Of a stretch of DNA of 64,000 nt, positions 33,582-42,412 are shown one piece after another. The notes beneath the pieces were generated by a model, which saw nothing but the letters and a program-made list of their open reading frames with translations, made no database searches and was not told the origin of the DNA. Position numbers and translations under genes: made by a program. Location: the NCBI RefSeq assembly GCF_900107745.1, contig NZ_FNRO01000009.1:124001-188000 (forward strand). Direction: 5' to 3'. Each line of letters begins with the position of its first letter. Position 1 is the first letter of the stretch. The DNA is from Variovorax sp. YR216 (GTDB lineage: Bacteria; Pseudomonadota; Gammaproteobacteria; Burkholderiales; Burkholderiaceae_C).

Positions 33582-34052
33582 CTAGTTCAGGCCGCGTTGG
33601 GCGCCCGCCACCGCGTAGCGTCCGGCACCCAGCAGCATGATGGTCAAGGCGCCGAACAGGTACAGGCCCTGCAGTTCGAGCGCCCAGCCTCCCTGGTTGG
33701 TGAGCTGGAAGAACTGTCCGGTGTGCACCAGCAGGAGGGCGATCACCATGTTGACGACCACCACGGCGGCTGCGGCGCGCGTCCAGAGACCCGCGATCAG
33801 CAGGACAGGGGCGAGGATCTCGCCGACGTAGACGAGATAGCCGAGCGCGCCGGGCAGGTTGTGGGCAGCGAGCATCTTGACGATGAAGCCCGGGCCCGAG
33901 CCGAGCTTGAACAATCCGTGCAGGAGCACCAGGCCCCCCACGGTGACGCGCAAGAGCAGCTTGCCGACGTCATTGCCCCAGTCCGGGGCGAGGCCCGACG
34001 CGCGATCCGTGGTCGTTGCGGCCGGAATCCGGCTGTCTGCGAGACTTGTCAA
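33582..34052 (-). CDS. DoxX family membrane protein
   Basis: A 156-residue protein with four hydrophobic segments and the DoxX start LLLRVTVGGLVLLHGLFKLG, then YLVYVGEILAPVLLIAGLWT. A TTG start at 34052 has AAGGAG 7 nt upstream. The DoxX family occurs in sulfur oxidation, oxidative-stress complexes and many uncharacterised contexts. No partner here suggests a specific role. Confidence 0.85.
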   Translation of the reverse strand: MTSLADSRIPAATTTDRASGLAPDWGNDVGKLLLRVTVGGLVLLHGLFKLGSGPGFIVKMLAAHNLPGALGYLVYVGEILAPVLLIAGLWTRAAAAVVVVNMVIALLLVHTGQFFQLTNQGGWALELQGLYLFGALTIMLLGAGRYAVAGAQRGLN

Positions 34053-34206
34053 AGGTGAACTCCTTGGGGGAAAGACAGGGTTGGGGGCTTGATCCGGTCA
34101 CACCGCACTGGCGCTCCGGTCGAAGCAGAGAAGTTTGCCCTCCTGTCGTTGCCTGGAATGTGCGTTTGCGCACACCTTGGCGCATCTCGCAGGGCGACCC
34201 GGACAA

Positions 34207-35436
34207 TCAACGCACTGCGCTGCCCACGCCCGCGCGCCGCGCGGGAATCCAGTAGGCCAGCGCCCCGGCCGCCGCCAATGCGATCAGCCCGGTGACGGCG
34301 ATTCCCGCGGACAGGGACAGGGTGGCCGCCAGGAACGACAGCAGCGCCGGACCGCCCGATGCGCCGATATCCGACATCAGCCGCCACACGCCCAGGAAGT
34401 GCGCGCGCCCATGCCTCGGCGAGTGGTCGGCGCCGAGCGTCATGATCATCCCCGAGCCGATGCCGTTGCCAAATCCGATCGCCAATGCCGCGATCAGCAG
34501 CGTGGCGAAGCCGGTGGTCAGCGGCATCAGCAGCATCGCCACGCCCATGATCACCATCGAGGGCACCGCCACCCAGCGCCGGCCCTTGTGATCCATGACC
34601 TTGCCCGCCGGATAGAACACCAGCATGTCGATGCCGCCGGCCAGGCCGTAGATCAGGGAGGCCACCGCCGGCGCCAGCGCGAGATGCTCGGCCCACAGCG
34701 GGATGACGGCCTGCCGCGAGGCGCGCACCGCGCTGACCAGCACCACCCCGATGCCCACGGTGAGGAACACGCGCCGGTGGTCCTTCAGCGTGGAGACGAG
34801 CGTCGCGGAAGCGGGGGCGCTGTGCCCAGCGGGGACCGGCGGTGCTTCCAGATCGGGGATGCGCGCGCCCACGGCCGCCGCGCCCAGGACCCCGATGATC
34901 CCGACGACGTAGGCCGCCGGGAGACCGAAGGCATGCACGGCTGCCGCCGCGAGAAACGGCCCGGCGAACATGCCGATGCGCATCACGCCGCCGAGCGTCG
35001 ACAACGCCCGGGCGCGATACATGACGGGCACGGCTTCCGACATGTAGCTCTGGCGGGCCAGGTTGTAGACCGCCTGCGACATGCCCACCATGAGGCAGCC
35101 TGCCGCGAACAGTTCCAGGTGCGAGGTCCACAGGCACAAGGCCATCCCCAGGGCGCTCCAGATGCCCGCGACGACGATCGCCCAGCGCTCGCCCCAGCGC
35201 ATCGTGATCAGCGATGCCGGGATGTTGTTGAGCAGGGAGCCGATGCTGATCAGCCCGACCACCAGCGCGGCCATCGACACCGACGCGCCCAGGTCGCGCG
35301 CGGTGAGCGGAACGATGGGAAGGATCGCGCCTTCGCCCACGCCGAACAGCAGGGAGGGCCCGAAGGCCGGCACGGCGATCTTCCGGAGAGAAAACGGGGT
35401 CGAGGCGGAAGAAGCGGGTGCTGGTGGGGAAGACAT
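34207..35436 (-). CDS. MFS transporter (sugar/drug efflux type)
   Basis: A 409-residue transporter with about twelve hydrophobic segments and an internal loop near residue 195. The MFS loop motifs ARQSYMSEAVPVMYRARALS and YPAGKVMDHKGRRWVAVPSM are visible. The start at 35436 (MSSPPAPASSASTPFSLRK) is supported by topology only, since no good ribosome binding site is present. It is divergent from the nadB operon. Efflux is more likely than uptake by family trend, and the substrate is unknown. Confidence 0.85.
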   Translation of the reverse strand: MSSPPAPASSASTPFSLRKIAVPAFGPSLLFGVGEGAILPIVPLTARDLGASVSMAALVVGLISIGSLLNNIPASLITMRWGERWAIVVAGIWSALGMALCLWTSHLELFAAGCLMVGMSQAVYNLARQSYMSEAVPVMYRARALSTLGGVMRIGMFAGPFLAAAAVHAFGLPAAYVVGIIGVLGAAAVGARIPDLEAPPVPAGHSAPASATLVSTLKDHRRVFLTVGIGVVLVSAVRASRQAVIPLWAEHLALAPAVASLIYGLAGGIDMLVFYPAGKVMDHKGRRWVAVPSMVIMGVAMLLMPLTTGFATLLIAALAIGFGNGIGSGMIMTLGADHSPRHGRAHFLGVWRLMSDIGASGGPALLSFLAATLSLSAGIAVTGLIALAAAGALAYWIPARRAGVGSAVR

Positions 35437-35527
35437 GCAGGAAGGGAAATTTCGGTCCGGGCCGGCCACACTCGGACCGCCGCGGCGAGCGCGAAGTGTG
35501 CTTGAATTCCGTCCGACCTGCTGTGGG

Positions 35528-35560
35528 ACGGCCCACTGACGGCCCACTGACGGCCCACGC
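35528..35560. repeat. Three 11-bp tandem repeats in the MFS/nadB divergent promoter
   Basis: ACGGCCCACTG occurs twice in tandem (35528-35538, 35539-35549), followed by a third copy with two changed bases (35550-35560). The array lies in the 271-bp gap between two divergent starts, 92 nt before the MFS start. An 11-bp period is near one DNA turn, so it could be an operator array or simply a slippage repeat. The rest of the gap holds no gene. Confidence 0.7.
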
Positions 35561-35707
35561 GCGCCGGCGCCCGCCTTGCGTAAAAGTGACGCACCGCCGT
35601 TTTTCGACGGAGTCAGCGTTGCCAGAATCGCGCCTTTTGCTTCGCGACACCGCCATGCATGAAGGTGGGGCGATCCATCCAGATTCATCTTTTCCGTTCG
35701 TTCCCTG

Positions 35708-37300
35708 ATGGCTCACAACCCTCCGAATGCATTCGACGTGCTGATCGTCGGAAGCGGTCTCGCCGGCCTGACCGCCGCCCTCCATCTCGCGCCCACGCAT
35801 CGCGTCGCGGTGCTGACCAAGCGGACGGTGTCCGACGGTGCGAGCCAGCGGGCGCAAGGCGGCATCGCTGCGGTGCTCGATGCGCAAGACAGCATCGACA
35901 GGCACATCGACGACACGCTGGTGGCCGGTGCGGGCCTGTGCGACCTGCCGGCGACGCGCCTCGTGGTCGAGGAGTCGCCGGGCTGCATCGCATGGCTTCG
36001 CGGACTGGGCGTGCCGTTCACGCTCGAAGACGGTGACCTGCACCTGACGCGCGAAGGCGGACACAGCCATCGCCGCATCGTGCATGCAGCGGACGCGACC
36101 GGTGCCGCGGTCCAGCGCACGCTGATCGAGGTCGCGCAGCGCACGCCCAACATCACCTTCTTCGAGCACCACACGCTGGTCGATCTGATCCCCGCGCGAA
36201 GCGTCGGCCATGGCGCGCCGGCCTGCGCGGGGCTCTATGCACTCGACGAGGCGAGCGGCGAAGTGGTGGCCTTCAGCGCACCCGAGATCGTGCTGGCCAC
36301 CGGTGGCGCGGGCCGCGTCTACCTGCACACCACGAACCCCGAGACCGCGACCGGCGACGGCATCGCGGCCGCATGGCGCGCGGGCTGCCGCGTGTCGAAC
36401 ATGGAGTTCATCCAGTTCCATCCGACCTCGCTCTTTCATCCCGAGGCGAACTCCTTTCTCATCAGCGAAGCGGTGCGCGGGGAGGGCGGCGTTCTCCGGC
36501 TTCCGCCGTCCGCCGGTGGCGATCGATTCATGCCTGCGCATGACCAGCGCGCAGAACTCGCACCGCGCGACGTGGTGGCGCGCGCGATCGATGCCGAGAT
36601 GAAGAAGCACGGCCTGGATTGTGTGCACCTCGACATCTCGCACCAGAGCCCGGAGTTCCTGCAGCACCATTTCCCGAACATCCTCGCGCGCTGTGCGCAG
36701 CACGGCATCGACATCACGCGCGAACCCATTCCGGTGGTGCCCGCGGCCCACTACACCTGCGGCGGGGTGGTGACCGACCTACAGGGCCGCACCGACATCG
36801 CCGGGCTCTACGCCATCGGCGAGACGGCCTGCACGGGGCTTCATGGCGCCAACCGGCTGGCGAGCAACTCGCTGGTCGAATGCATGGTGTTCGCGCGCGC
36901 CGCGGCCGAGTGCATCGCGAAGCATCCCAATCGCGCGACAGCCGATCCGCTGCCGTGGAAGTCCGTGTCGGCGAACGCCGCCGACGCCGATGCCATCGCG
37001 GATCGCCTCGGCGACCTGCGCTGCCTGATGTGGAACTTCGTCGGCATCGTGCGCTCCGGCGCGCATCTGGAGCGCGCCTCGAATCGCATCGCGAAGTTGC
37101 GACGCGATGTGGACGCGCTCCACGCCAGTTCGAGGATCACCAGCGACCTGGTCGAGCTGCGCAATCTCGTGCAGGTTGCAGACCTGATCGTGCAGTCGGC
37201 GCAGGTGCGCCAGGAGAGCCGGGGGCTTCACTACCGGATCGACCATCCCGCGCTCGCACCCACCGCAGAGCCGACCCTGCTCGCCCCGGCCAGCGCGTGA
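35708..37300 (+). CDS. nadB: L-aspartate oxidase
   Basis: A 530-residue flavoprotein. FAD-binding DVLIVGSGLAGLTAALHLA and LTKRTVSDGASQRAQGGIAA are at the N-terminus, the catalytic loop HTTNPETATGDGIAAAWRAG sits mid-chain, and the capping-domain segment YTCGGVVTDLQGRTDIAGLY then GETACTGLHGANRLASNSL follows. NadB oxidises aspartate to iminoaspartate, the first step of NAD synthesis. It opens a six-gene operon in which panD follows 32 nt later. Confidence 0.96.
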   Translation: MAHNPPNAFDVLIVGSGLAGLTAALHLAPTHRVAVLTKRTVSDGASQRAQGGIAAVLDAQDSIDRHIDDTLVAGAGLCDLPATRLVVEESPGCIAWLRGLGVPFTLEDGDLHLTREGGHSHRRIVHAADATGAAVQRTLIEVAQRTPNITFFEHHTLVDLIPARSVGHGAPACAGLYALDEASGEVVAFSAPEIVLATGGAGRVYLHTTNPETATGDGIAAAWRAGCRVSNMEFIQFHPTSLFHPEANSFLISEAVRGEGGVLRLPPSAGGDRFMPAHDQRAELAPRDVVARAIDAEMKKHGLDCVHLDISHQSPEFLQHHFPNILARCAQHGIDITREPIPVVPAAHYTCGGVVTDLQGRTDIAGLYAIGETACTGLHGANRLASNSLVECMVFARAAAECIAKHPNRATADPLPWKSVSANAADADAIADRLGDLRCLMWNFVGIVRSGAHLERASNRIAKLRRDVDALHASSRITSDLVELRNLVQVADLIVQSAQVRQESRGLHYRIDHPALAPTAEPTLLAPASA

Positions 37301-37332
37301 CACCGTTTTTCGACTTCAAGGCCCGACCTCCC

Positions 37333-37734
37333 ATGTTCCGAACCCTGCTCAAGTCCAAGATCCACCGCGCCACGGTGACCGACTGCGAACTGCACTACGA
37401 AGGCTCCTGCGCCATCGACGAAGACCTTCTCGATGCCGCAGGACTCGCCGACAACGAACAGATCCACATCTGGAACGTGAACAACGGCGAGCGTTTCGTC
37501 ACCTACGCGATCCGCGCCCAGCGCGGCTCCGGGATCATCTCGGTCAACGGTTCGGCCGCCCGGCGCGCCTGCCAGGGCGACCTGCTCATCATCGCGGCGT
37601 TCGGACTCGTGGCGGAGGAACGCGTGGCCGCGCACAAGCCCAAGCTGGTGTTCGTCGACGCCGCGAACCGGATCAAGGAAGTGCATTCGCAGGTCCCGGT
37701 GCAGACCGCCGAGACCGAAGCGTTGCCGGCCTGA
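37333..37734 (+). CDS. panD: Aspartate 1-decarboxylase
   Basis: A 133-residue pyruvoyl enzyme. The self-cleavage site is visible as YEGS (G24-S25), which gives the pyruvoyl group. VNNGERFVTYAIRAQRGSG and GAARRACQGDLLIIAAFGLV-like stretches complete the family fold. It converts aspartate to beta-alanine for pantothenate. The start at 37333 gives the usual length. Two aspartate-consuming enzymes (NadB and PanD) are adjacent, suggesting balanced control of NAD and CoA supply. Confidence 0.96.
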   Translation: MFRTLLKSKIHRATVTDCELHYEGSCAIDEDLLDAAGLADNEQIHIWNVNNGERFVTYAIRAQRGSGIISVNGSAARRACQGDLLIIAAFGLVAEERVAAHKPKLVFVDAANRIKEVHSQVPVQTAETEALPA

Positions 37735-37739
37735 CGTCC

Positions 37740-38612
37740 ATGTCGCTCTCCGATGCCGCCGCGCCCTACGGTGCGCAATCCGGCGCTGTGCCCGCGCCGC
37801 GCAAGGCCGTCACGCTGTCTCGCCTCGCGGACATGCGCGCGCGCGGCGAGAAGATCGCGATGCTCACCGCCTACGACGCCACCTTCGCGGCCGTCGCCGA
37901 TGCCGCGGGCGTCGATTGCCTGCTGGTCGGCGATTCGCTCGGGATGGTCTGCCAGGGCCTGGACAGCACCGTCGCCGTGTCGATGGAGGCGATGCGCCAT
38001 CACACCGAGAGCGTCGCGCGCGGCCTGCGTCGTGTGCAGGGTGCGGCGTGGCTGATCGCCGACCTGCCCTTCGGCAGCTACCAGGCGTCGCGCGAGCAGG
38101 CGCTGCGCAGCGCGATCACGCTGATGCAGGCCGGCGCGCAGATGGTGAAGCTCGAAGGCGGCGGCTGGACCGTCGATACCGTTCGTTTCATCGTCGAACG
38201 CGGCGTGCCGGTATGCGCGCACCTCGGCCTCACGCCGCAGACGGTGCATGCGCTGGGCGGCTACAAGGTGCAGGGCAGGGATGATTCCTCCGCAGCACGC
38301 CTGCTCGATGACGCGCGTGCATTGCAGGATGCCGGCGCGGCGATGCTCGTGCTCGAGATGGTCCCTGCTGCGCTCTCCGCACGGATCACCGGTGAACTCA
38401 CGCGCTGCGCGACCATCGGCATCGGTGCCGGCAGCGGCACCGCAGGCCAAGTGCTCGTGATGCACGACATGCTCGGCGTCAACCTCGGCAAGCCGCCGAA
38501 ATTCGTGCGCAACTTCATGGCCGGCTCGGACGGCATCGAACAGGCCCTGCGGGCCTACGTGCAAGCGGTCAAGGGCGGCACCTTCCCTGACGACACCCTT
38601 CATGCCTGGTAA
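37740..38612 (+). CDS. panB: 3-methyl-2-oxobutanoate hydroxymethyltransferase
   Basis: A 290-residue TIM-barrel enzyme: MLTAYDATFAAVADAAGVDC, LVGDSLGMVCQGLDSTVAVS, ADLPFGSYQAS, LEGGGWTVDTV, AHLGLTPQTVHALGGYKVQG and GIGAGSGTAGQVLVMHDMLG. The metal and substrate residues in GDS and LGLTPQ are intact. An extra about 25 residues at the N-terminus compared with short family members may be from the ATG at 37740. It makes ketopantoate from ketoisovalerate. It starts 5 nt after panD. Confidence 0.96.
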   Translation: MSLSDAAAPYGAQSGAVPAPRKAVTLSRLADMRARGEKIAMLTAYDATFAAVADAAGVDCLLVGDSLGMVCQGLDSTVAVSMEAMRHHTESVARGLRRVQGAAWLIADLPFGSYQASREQALRSAITLMQAGAQMVKLEGGGWTVDTVRFIVERGVPVCAHLGLTPQTVHALGGYKVQGRDDSSAARLLDDARALQDAGAAMLVLEMVPAALSARITGELTRCATIGIGAGSGTAGQVLVMHDMLGVNLGKPPKFVRNFMAGSDGIEQALRAYVQAVKGGTFPDDTLHAW

Positions 38613-38622
38613 GGACACCCTC

Positions 38623-39450
38623 ATGCAAATCGCAAGAACCATCCCCGAACTGCGCGAAATCCTCAACGGCAAGCGCCGCGCCGCGTTCGTGCCGACCATG
38701 GGAAACCTTCACGAAGGCCATCTCTCGCTTGTCAGGACGGCCCGCAAGCTCGGCGAGATGACCGTCGCGAGCATCTTCGTCAACCGCCTGCAGTTCCTGC
38801 CGCACGAAGACTTCGACACCTATCCCCGCACCTGGGAGAGCGACTGCGAGAAGCTGCGGGCCGCGGGCTGCGATGTGCTCTTCGCACCCGATGAGAAGGC
38901 TCTCTACCCCGAGCCGCAGACCTGCAAGGTACATCCGGACCCGGCCCTGGCGGACATCCTCGAAGGCCACTTCCGTCCCGGGTTCTTCATCGGCGTCTGC
39001 ACCGTCGTGATGAAGCTCTTTGCCTGCGTGCAGCCGCAGTTCGCGGTCTTCGGCAAGAAGGACTACCAGCAGCTCATGGTGATCCGCCACATGGTGCGCC
39101 AGTTCGCCTTGCCGATCGACGTGGTCGGCGTCGAGACGCATCGCGCTGACGATGGCCTGGCGCTCTCGTCGCGCAACGGCTATCTCGGCAAGGACGAGCG
39201 CGTCGAGGCCACGCAGTTGTCGCAGACGCTGCAGTCGGTGGCGAAGGCCGTGCGCGATGGCGAGCGCGACTTCGCCGCCATCGAGGCGCGCGCCATGGCG
39301 TCGCTCTCGGCCCGTGGCTGGACGCCGGACTACGTGGCGCTGCGCCGCCGCGGCGATCTGCAAGCGCCGGGAGCAGGCGATTCGCTGGTGGTATTGGCGG
39401 CGGCGCGGCTCGGGAATACGCGGCTCATCGACAATCTGGAGCTCGACTGA
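38623..39450 (+). CDS. panC: Pantoate-beta-alanine ligase
   Basis: A 275-residue enzyme with the HIGH-type motif PTMGNLHEGHLSLV and the KMSKS-like SSRNGYL. VFGKKDYQQLMVIRHMV binds ATP and pantoate. The ATG at 38623 has AAGGA 7 nt upstream, only 10 nt after the panB stop. It joins pantoate to the beta-alanine made by PanD, so the three pan genes form a complete last branch. Confidence 0.96.
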   Translation: MQIARTIPELREILNGKRRAAFVPTMGNLHEGHLSLVRTARKLGEMTVASIFVNRLQFLPHEDFDTYPRTWESDCEKLRAAGCDVLFAPDEKALYPEPQTCKVHPDPALADILEGHFRPGFFIGVCTVVMKLFACVQPQFAVFGKKDYQQLMVIRHMVRQFALPIDVVGVETHRADDGLALSSRNGYLGKDERVEATQLSQTLQSVAKAVRDGERDFAAIEARAMASLSARGWTPDYVALRRRGDLQAPGAGDSLVVLAAARLGNTRLIDNLELD

Positions 39451-39478
39451 GCCGCCTGCGGCCCCCTTCACCTCGAAA

Positions 39479-40360
39479 ATGACCATCAGTTTTGATTTCT
39501 CACCGGCCAGCGTGGCCGAACTGGCCAGCGCCGACGTGCGCCGAGCCCTCCTGGAAGATGTTGGCAGCGGCGACCTGACCGCCACCCTGGTCCCCGATGG
39601 CAAACGTGCCTTGGCCCGTGTGATCAGCCGCGAAAACGCCGTGCTGTGCGGCGCCCCCTGGGTCGAGGCCGTCTTCCGGCAGATCGATCCACGGACCCGC
39701 ATCGTCTGGCAGCGCGAAGAAGGCCAGCACTGCGAGCCCGGCCAGACCGTTTTCACCATCGATGGCGATGCGCGCGCATTGCTCACGGCCGAGCGCACGG
39801 CGCTCAACTTCCTGCAGCTGCTCAGCGCGGTGGCCACACGCACCGCGCAATACGTGCAGGCGGTGCAAGGCACGCGCGCCCGGATCGTCGATACGCGCAA
39901 GACGCTGCCGGGGCTTCGCCTGGCGCAAAAGTACGCGGTGGGTGTGGGCGGCGGCACCAATCACCGCATCGGCCTGTACGACGCGATCCTCATCAAGGAG
40001 AACCACATCGCCGCTGCCGGCGGAGTGGCCGCGGCGCTGAAGGCGGCGGCACAGGCCGCCCCCGGCGCGAAGTTCATCCAGATCGAGGTCGAGACCCTGG
40101 CGCAGCTGGATGAGGCCCTGCACCACGGCGCCCGCATGGTGCTGCTGGACAACATGGACCTGCCCACCCTGCGCGAAGCCGTCCGCCGCAACGAGGCCGC
40201 GGGCGATGCACGCGCCGTGCTCGAGATCTCCGGCGGCGTCACGCTCGATGGCCTGCGTGCCCTGGCGGAGACCGGCGTGGACCGCATTTCCATCGGCGCG
40301 CTGACCAAGGACGTGAAGGCCATCGACTTCTCGATGCGCTTCGCGCAGGAGGAAGCATGA
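39479..40360 (+). CDS. nadC: Nicotinate-nucleotide diphosphorylase (quinolinate phosphoribosyltransferase)
   Basis: A 293-residue enzyme: EDVGSGDLTATLVP at the N-terminus, ERTALNFLQLLSAVATRTAQ, IVDTRKTLPGLRLAQKYAVG then VGGGTNHRIGLYDAILIKEN and the C-terminal VLEISGGVTLDGLRALAETG then VDRISIGALT. It makes NaMN from quinolinate. It lies 28 nt behind panC and overlaps nadA by 4 bases (ATGA). Confidence 0.96.
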   Translation: MTISFDFSPASVAELASADVRRALLEDVGSGDLTATLVPDGKRALARVISRENAVLCGAPWVEAVFRQIDPRTRIVWQREEGQHCEPGQTVFTIDGDARALLTAERTALNFLQLLSAVATRTAQYVQAVQGTRARIVDTRKTLPGLRLAQKYAVGVGGGTNHRIGLYDAILIKENHIAAAGGVAAALKAAAQAAPGAKFIQIEVETLAQLDEALHHGARMVLLDNMDLPTLREAVRRNEAAGDARAVLEISGGVTLDGLRALAETGVDRISIGALTKDVKAIDFSMRFAQEEA

Positions 40361-41463
40361 GCGCGGTCTTCGAGGTCGAATTCGAGCAGCCCGTCGGCGA
40401 GGCATGCAATACGCGCCACGCCTGGGCACGCGTGCCGGCCGAGCCTTCGCGGGCGGAGCGCGATGTTCTCAAGGACCGCATCCGCCGGCTGCTGGCGGAG
40501 CGCAATGCCGTCATGGTCTCGCACTACTACGTGCACCCCGATCTGCAGGACCTGGCCGAAGAGACCGGCGGCCTCGTGGGCGATTCGCTCGAGATGGCGC
40601 GCTTCGGCCGCGACCACCCCGCGCGCACGCTCGTGGTGTCCGGCGTGCGCTTCATGGGCGAGACCGCCAAGATCCTCTCGCCCGGCAAGCGCGTGCTGAT
40701 GCCCGACCTGGGCGCGGACTGCTCGCTCGACCTGGGCTGCCCGATCGACGAGTTCAGCGCCTTCTGCGACGCGCATCCCGACCGCACGGTGCTGGTCTAC
40801 GCCAACACCAGTGCGGCCGTGAAGGCGCGGGCCGACTGGGTGGTCACCTCCAGCTGCGCGCTGGACGTGGTGAGCGCCCTCAAGGCCGAGGGCCACAAGA
40901 TCCTGTGGGCACCCGACCGCCACCTGGGCGACTACATCCGCCGCGAGACCGGCGCCGACATCGTCAGCTGGCAGGGCGCCTGCATCGTGCATGACGAATT
41001 CAAGGCGCTGGAGCTCCAGTTGCTGAAGGAGCAGCATCCGGATGCCAAGGTGCTGGTGCATCCGGAATCGGCTGCCGACGTGATCGCGCTCGCCGATGCG
41101 GTGGGCTCCACCTCCGCCATCCTGCAGGCAGCGCAGCGCATGGATGCGAGCACCTTCATCGTGGCCACCGACAACGGCATGCTGCACAAGCTGCGCACGC
41201 TCAACCCCGGCAAGACCTTCATCGAGGCGCCGACTGCAGGCAACGGCGCCACCTGCAAGAGCTGCGCGCATTGCCCCTGGATGGCGATGAACGGCCTGGT
41301 CAATGTGGCCCACGCGCTGGAGACCGGCGCCGGCGAGATCCAGGTGGAGCCGCAACTGGGCGCGCGCGCCCGCGTGCCCATCGACCGCATGCTGGCCTTC
41401 ACCGCCGCGCTGAAGAAGGGCGAGCCCACGGGCGCGCTGGTCTCCGGCATGGGCGCGGTGTGA
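40357..41463 (+). CDS. nadA: Quinolinate synthase
   Basis: A 368-residue 4Fe-4S enzyme. The repeated fold motifs are SHYYVHPDLQDLAEETGGLV, VRFMGETAKILSPGKRVLMP then DLGADCSLDLGCP and YANTSAAVKARADWVVTSSC, with Cys clusters in TAGNGATCKSCAHCPWMAMN. Three cluster cysteines (about residues 125, 215 and 300) are present. It condenses iminoaspartate with DHAP. With NadB and NadC it completes de novo NAD synthesis in the same operon. Confidence 0.95.
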   Translation: MSAVFEVEFEQPVGEACNTRHAWARVPAEPSRAERDVLKDRIRRLLAERNAVMVSHYYVHPDLQDLAEETGGLVGDSLEMARFGRDHPARTLVVSGVRFMGETAKILSPGKRVLMPDLGADCSLDLGCPIDEFSAFCDAHPDRTVLVYANTSAAVKARADWVVTSSCALDVVSALKAEGHKILWAPDRHLGDYIRRETGADIVSWQGACIVHDEFKALELQLLKEQHPDAKVLVHPESAADVIALADAVGSTSAILQAAQRMDASTFIVATDNGMLHKLRTLNPGKTFIEAPTAGNGATCKSCAHCPWMAMNGLVNVAHALETGAGEIQVEPQLGARARVPIDRMLAFTAALKKGEPTGALVSGMGAV

Positions 41464-41488
41464 CCGGGCCCATGCTCGGGGCCTGAAC

Positions 41489-42412
41489 CTACGTCGAGCG
41501 GAGCAGCTTGCGCAGCCAGGCGTCGATCACCGCGGTGGCCGGATAGTCACCGCGACCCAGCAAGCGGTTGATCTCCAGATGACCGATCAACCCGGTGCCC
41601 TCGGCGTCAATGACTTCCGCCGGGATTCCGGCCTGCAGGAGCGCTTTGGCCAGGCCTTCGGATTGCGCCTTTCCGTCGGCGCGATCGACGTGGGCGATCA
41701 GAAACGCTGGCGTGCCGGGTTTCAGGATCTGCAGGGAAGGCGAGAGGGCGCGCTGGCGTGCCGGTTCGGTTCCGAACGCTTGCACGTAGGTGCCGCGGAT
41801 GAAGCGGCCGGCCGAGGCAAGCTGGCGCGGAATGTCATAGCACGCGCCGTCCAGCGCGACGACGCCCCGAAGATCCGACAGCGACAGGCCGGCCGCTGCC
41901 AGGTACTGCGGGTCGGTCCCGACCAGCGCCGCCAGATGCGCGCCCGCGCTGTGGCCCATGAGGACGATGCGTGAGGCATCGATTCCCAGCCGGGCGGCGT
42001 GGCCCCGAAGCCAGGCGACGGCGGCGGCCACATCGGCCGCCTGCTGCTCCACCGTGACATCGGGCACCAATCGATAGTTCATCGAGGCGAACGCAAACCC
42101 CTCGCGGGTGAAATGCTCGACCTTCTGCATCCCCGTGGCGGAACGCTTGTCGCCCAGATTCCATCCACCCCCATGGACGAAGAGAACGAGTGGCGCGGGC
42201 CTGGCACCCCCTGCCGCAGGCCAGAAATCGAGCTTCTGCAAGGCATCGAGTCCGTAGGCATATTCGGAGCGCTCCGCGGTCGGCACCTCAGACCCTTGAA
42301 CAGCCCTGTCGGTCAGCGGTTCGTCCTGGGACTGCACGGCGAGAACCCGAGTCGAGAAGCATGCGAGCAGCAGACCCGATGCGATCAGCTTGAGAACGAT
42401 GCGATCCATCAT
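41489..42412 (-). CDS. Secreted alpha/beta hydrolase (BD-FAE/Aes-like)
   Basis: A 307-residue protein. The signal peptide is MMDRIVLKLIASGLLLACFS (cut near LAV), so it is periplasmic. The hydrolase motifs are HGGGWN (oxyanion hole), GHSAGAHLAA (Ser nucleophile) and a C-terminal GHLEIN (His). The ATG at 42412 overlaps the stop of the YoaK-family gene upstream (ATGATGG). It may act on esters or lactones of unknown identity. Confidence 0.85.
   Translation of the reverse strand: MMDRIVLKLIASGLLLACFSTRVLAVQSQDEPLTDRAVQGSEVPTAERSEYAYGLDALQKLDFWPAAGGARPAPLVLFVHGGGWNLGDKRSATGMQKVEHFTREGFAFASMNYRLVPDVTVEQQAADVAAAVAWLRGHAARLGIDASRIVLMGHSAGAHLAALVGTDPQYLAAAGLSLSDLRGVVALDGACYDIPRQLASAGRFIRGTYVQAFGTEPARQRALSPSLQILKPGTPAFLIAHVDRADGKAQSEGLAKALLQAGIPAEVIDAEGTGLIGHLEINRLLGRGDYPATAVIDAWLRKLLRST

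Noticed and set aside
34049..36751. 900-residue minus-strand open frame
   Set aside because: It crosses the MFS gene in another frame and the antisense of nadB, with no family motifs.
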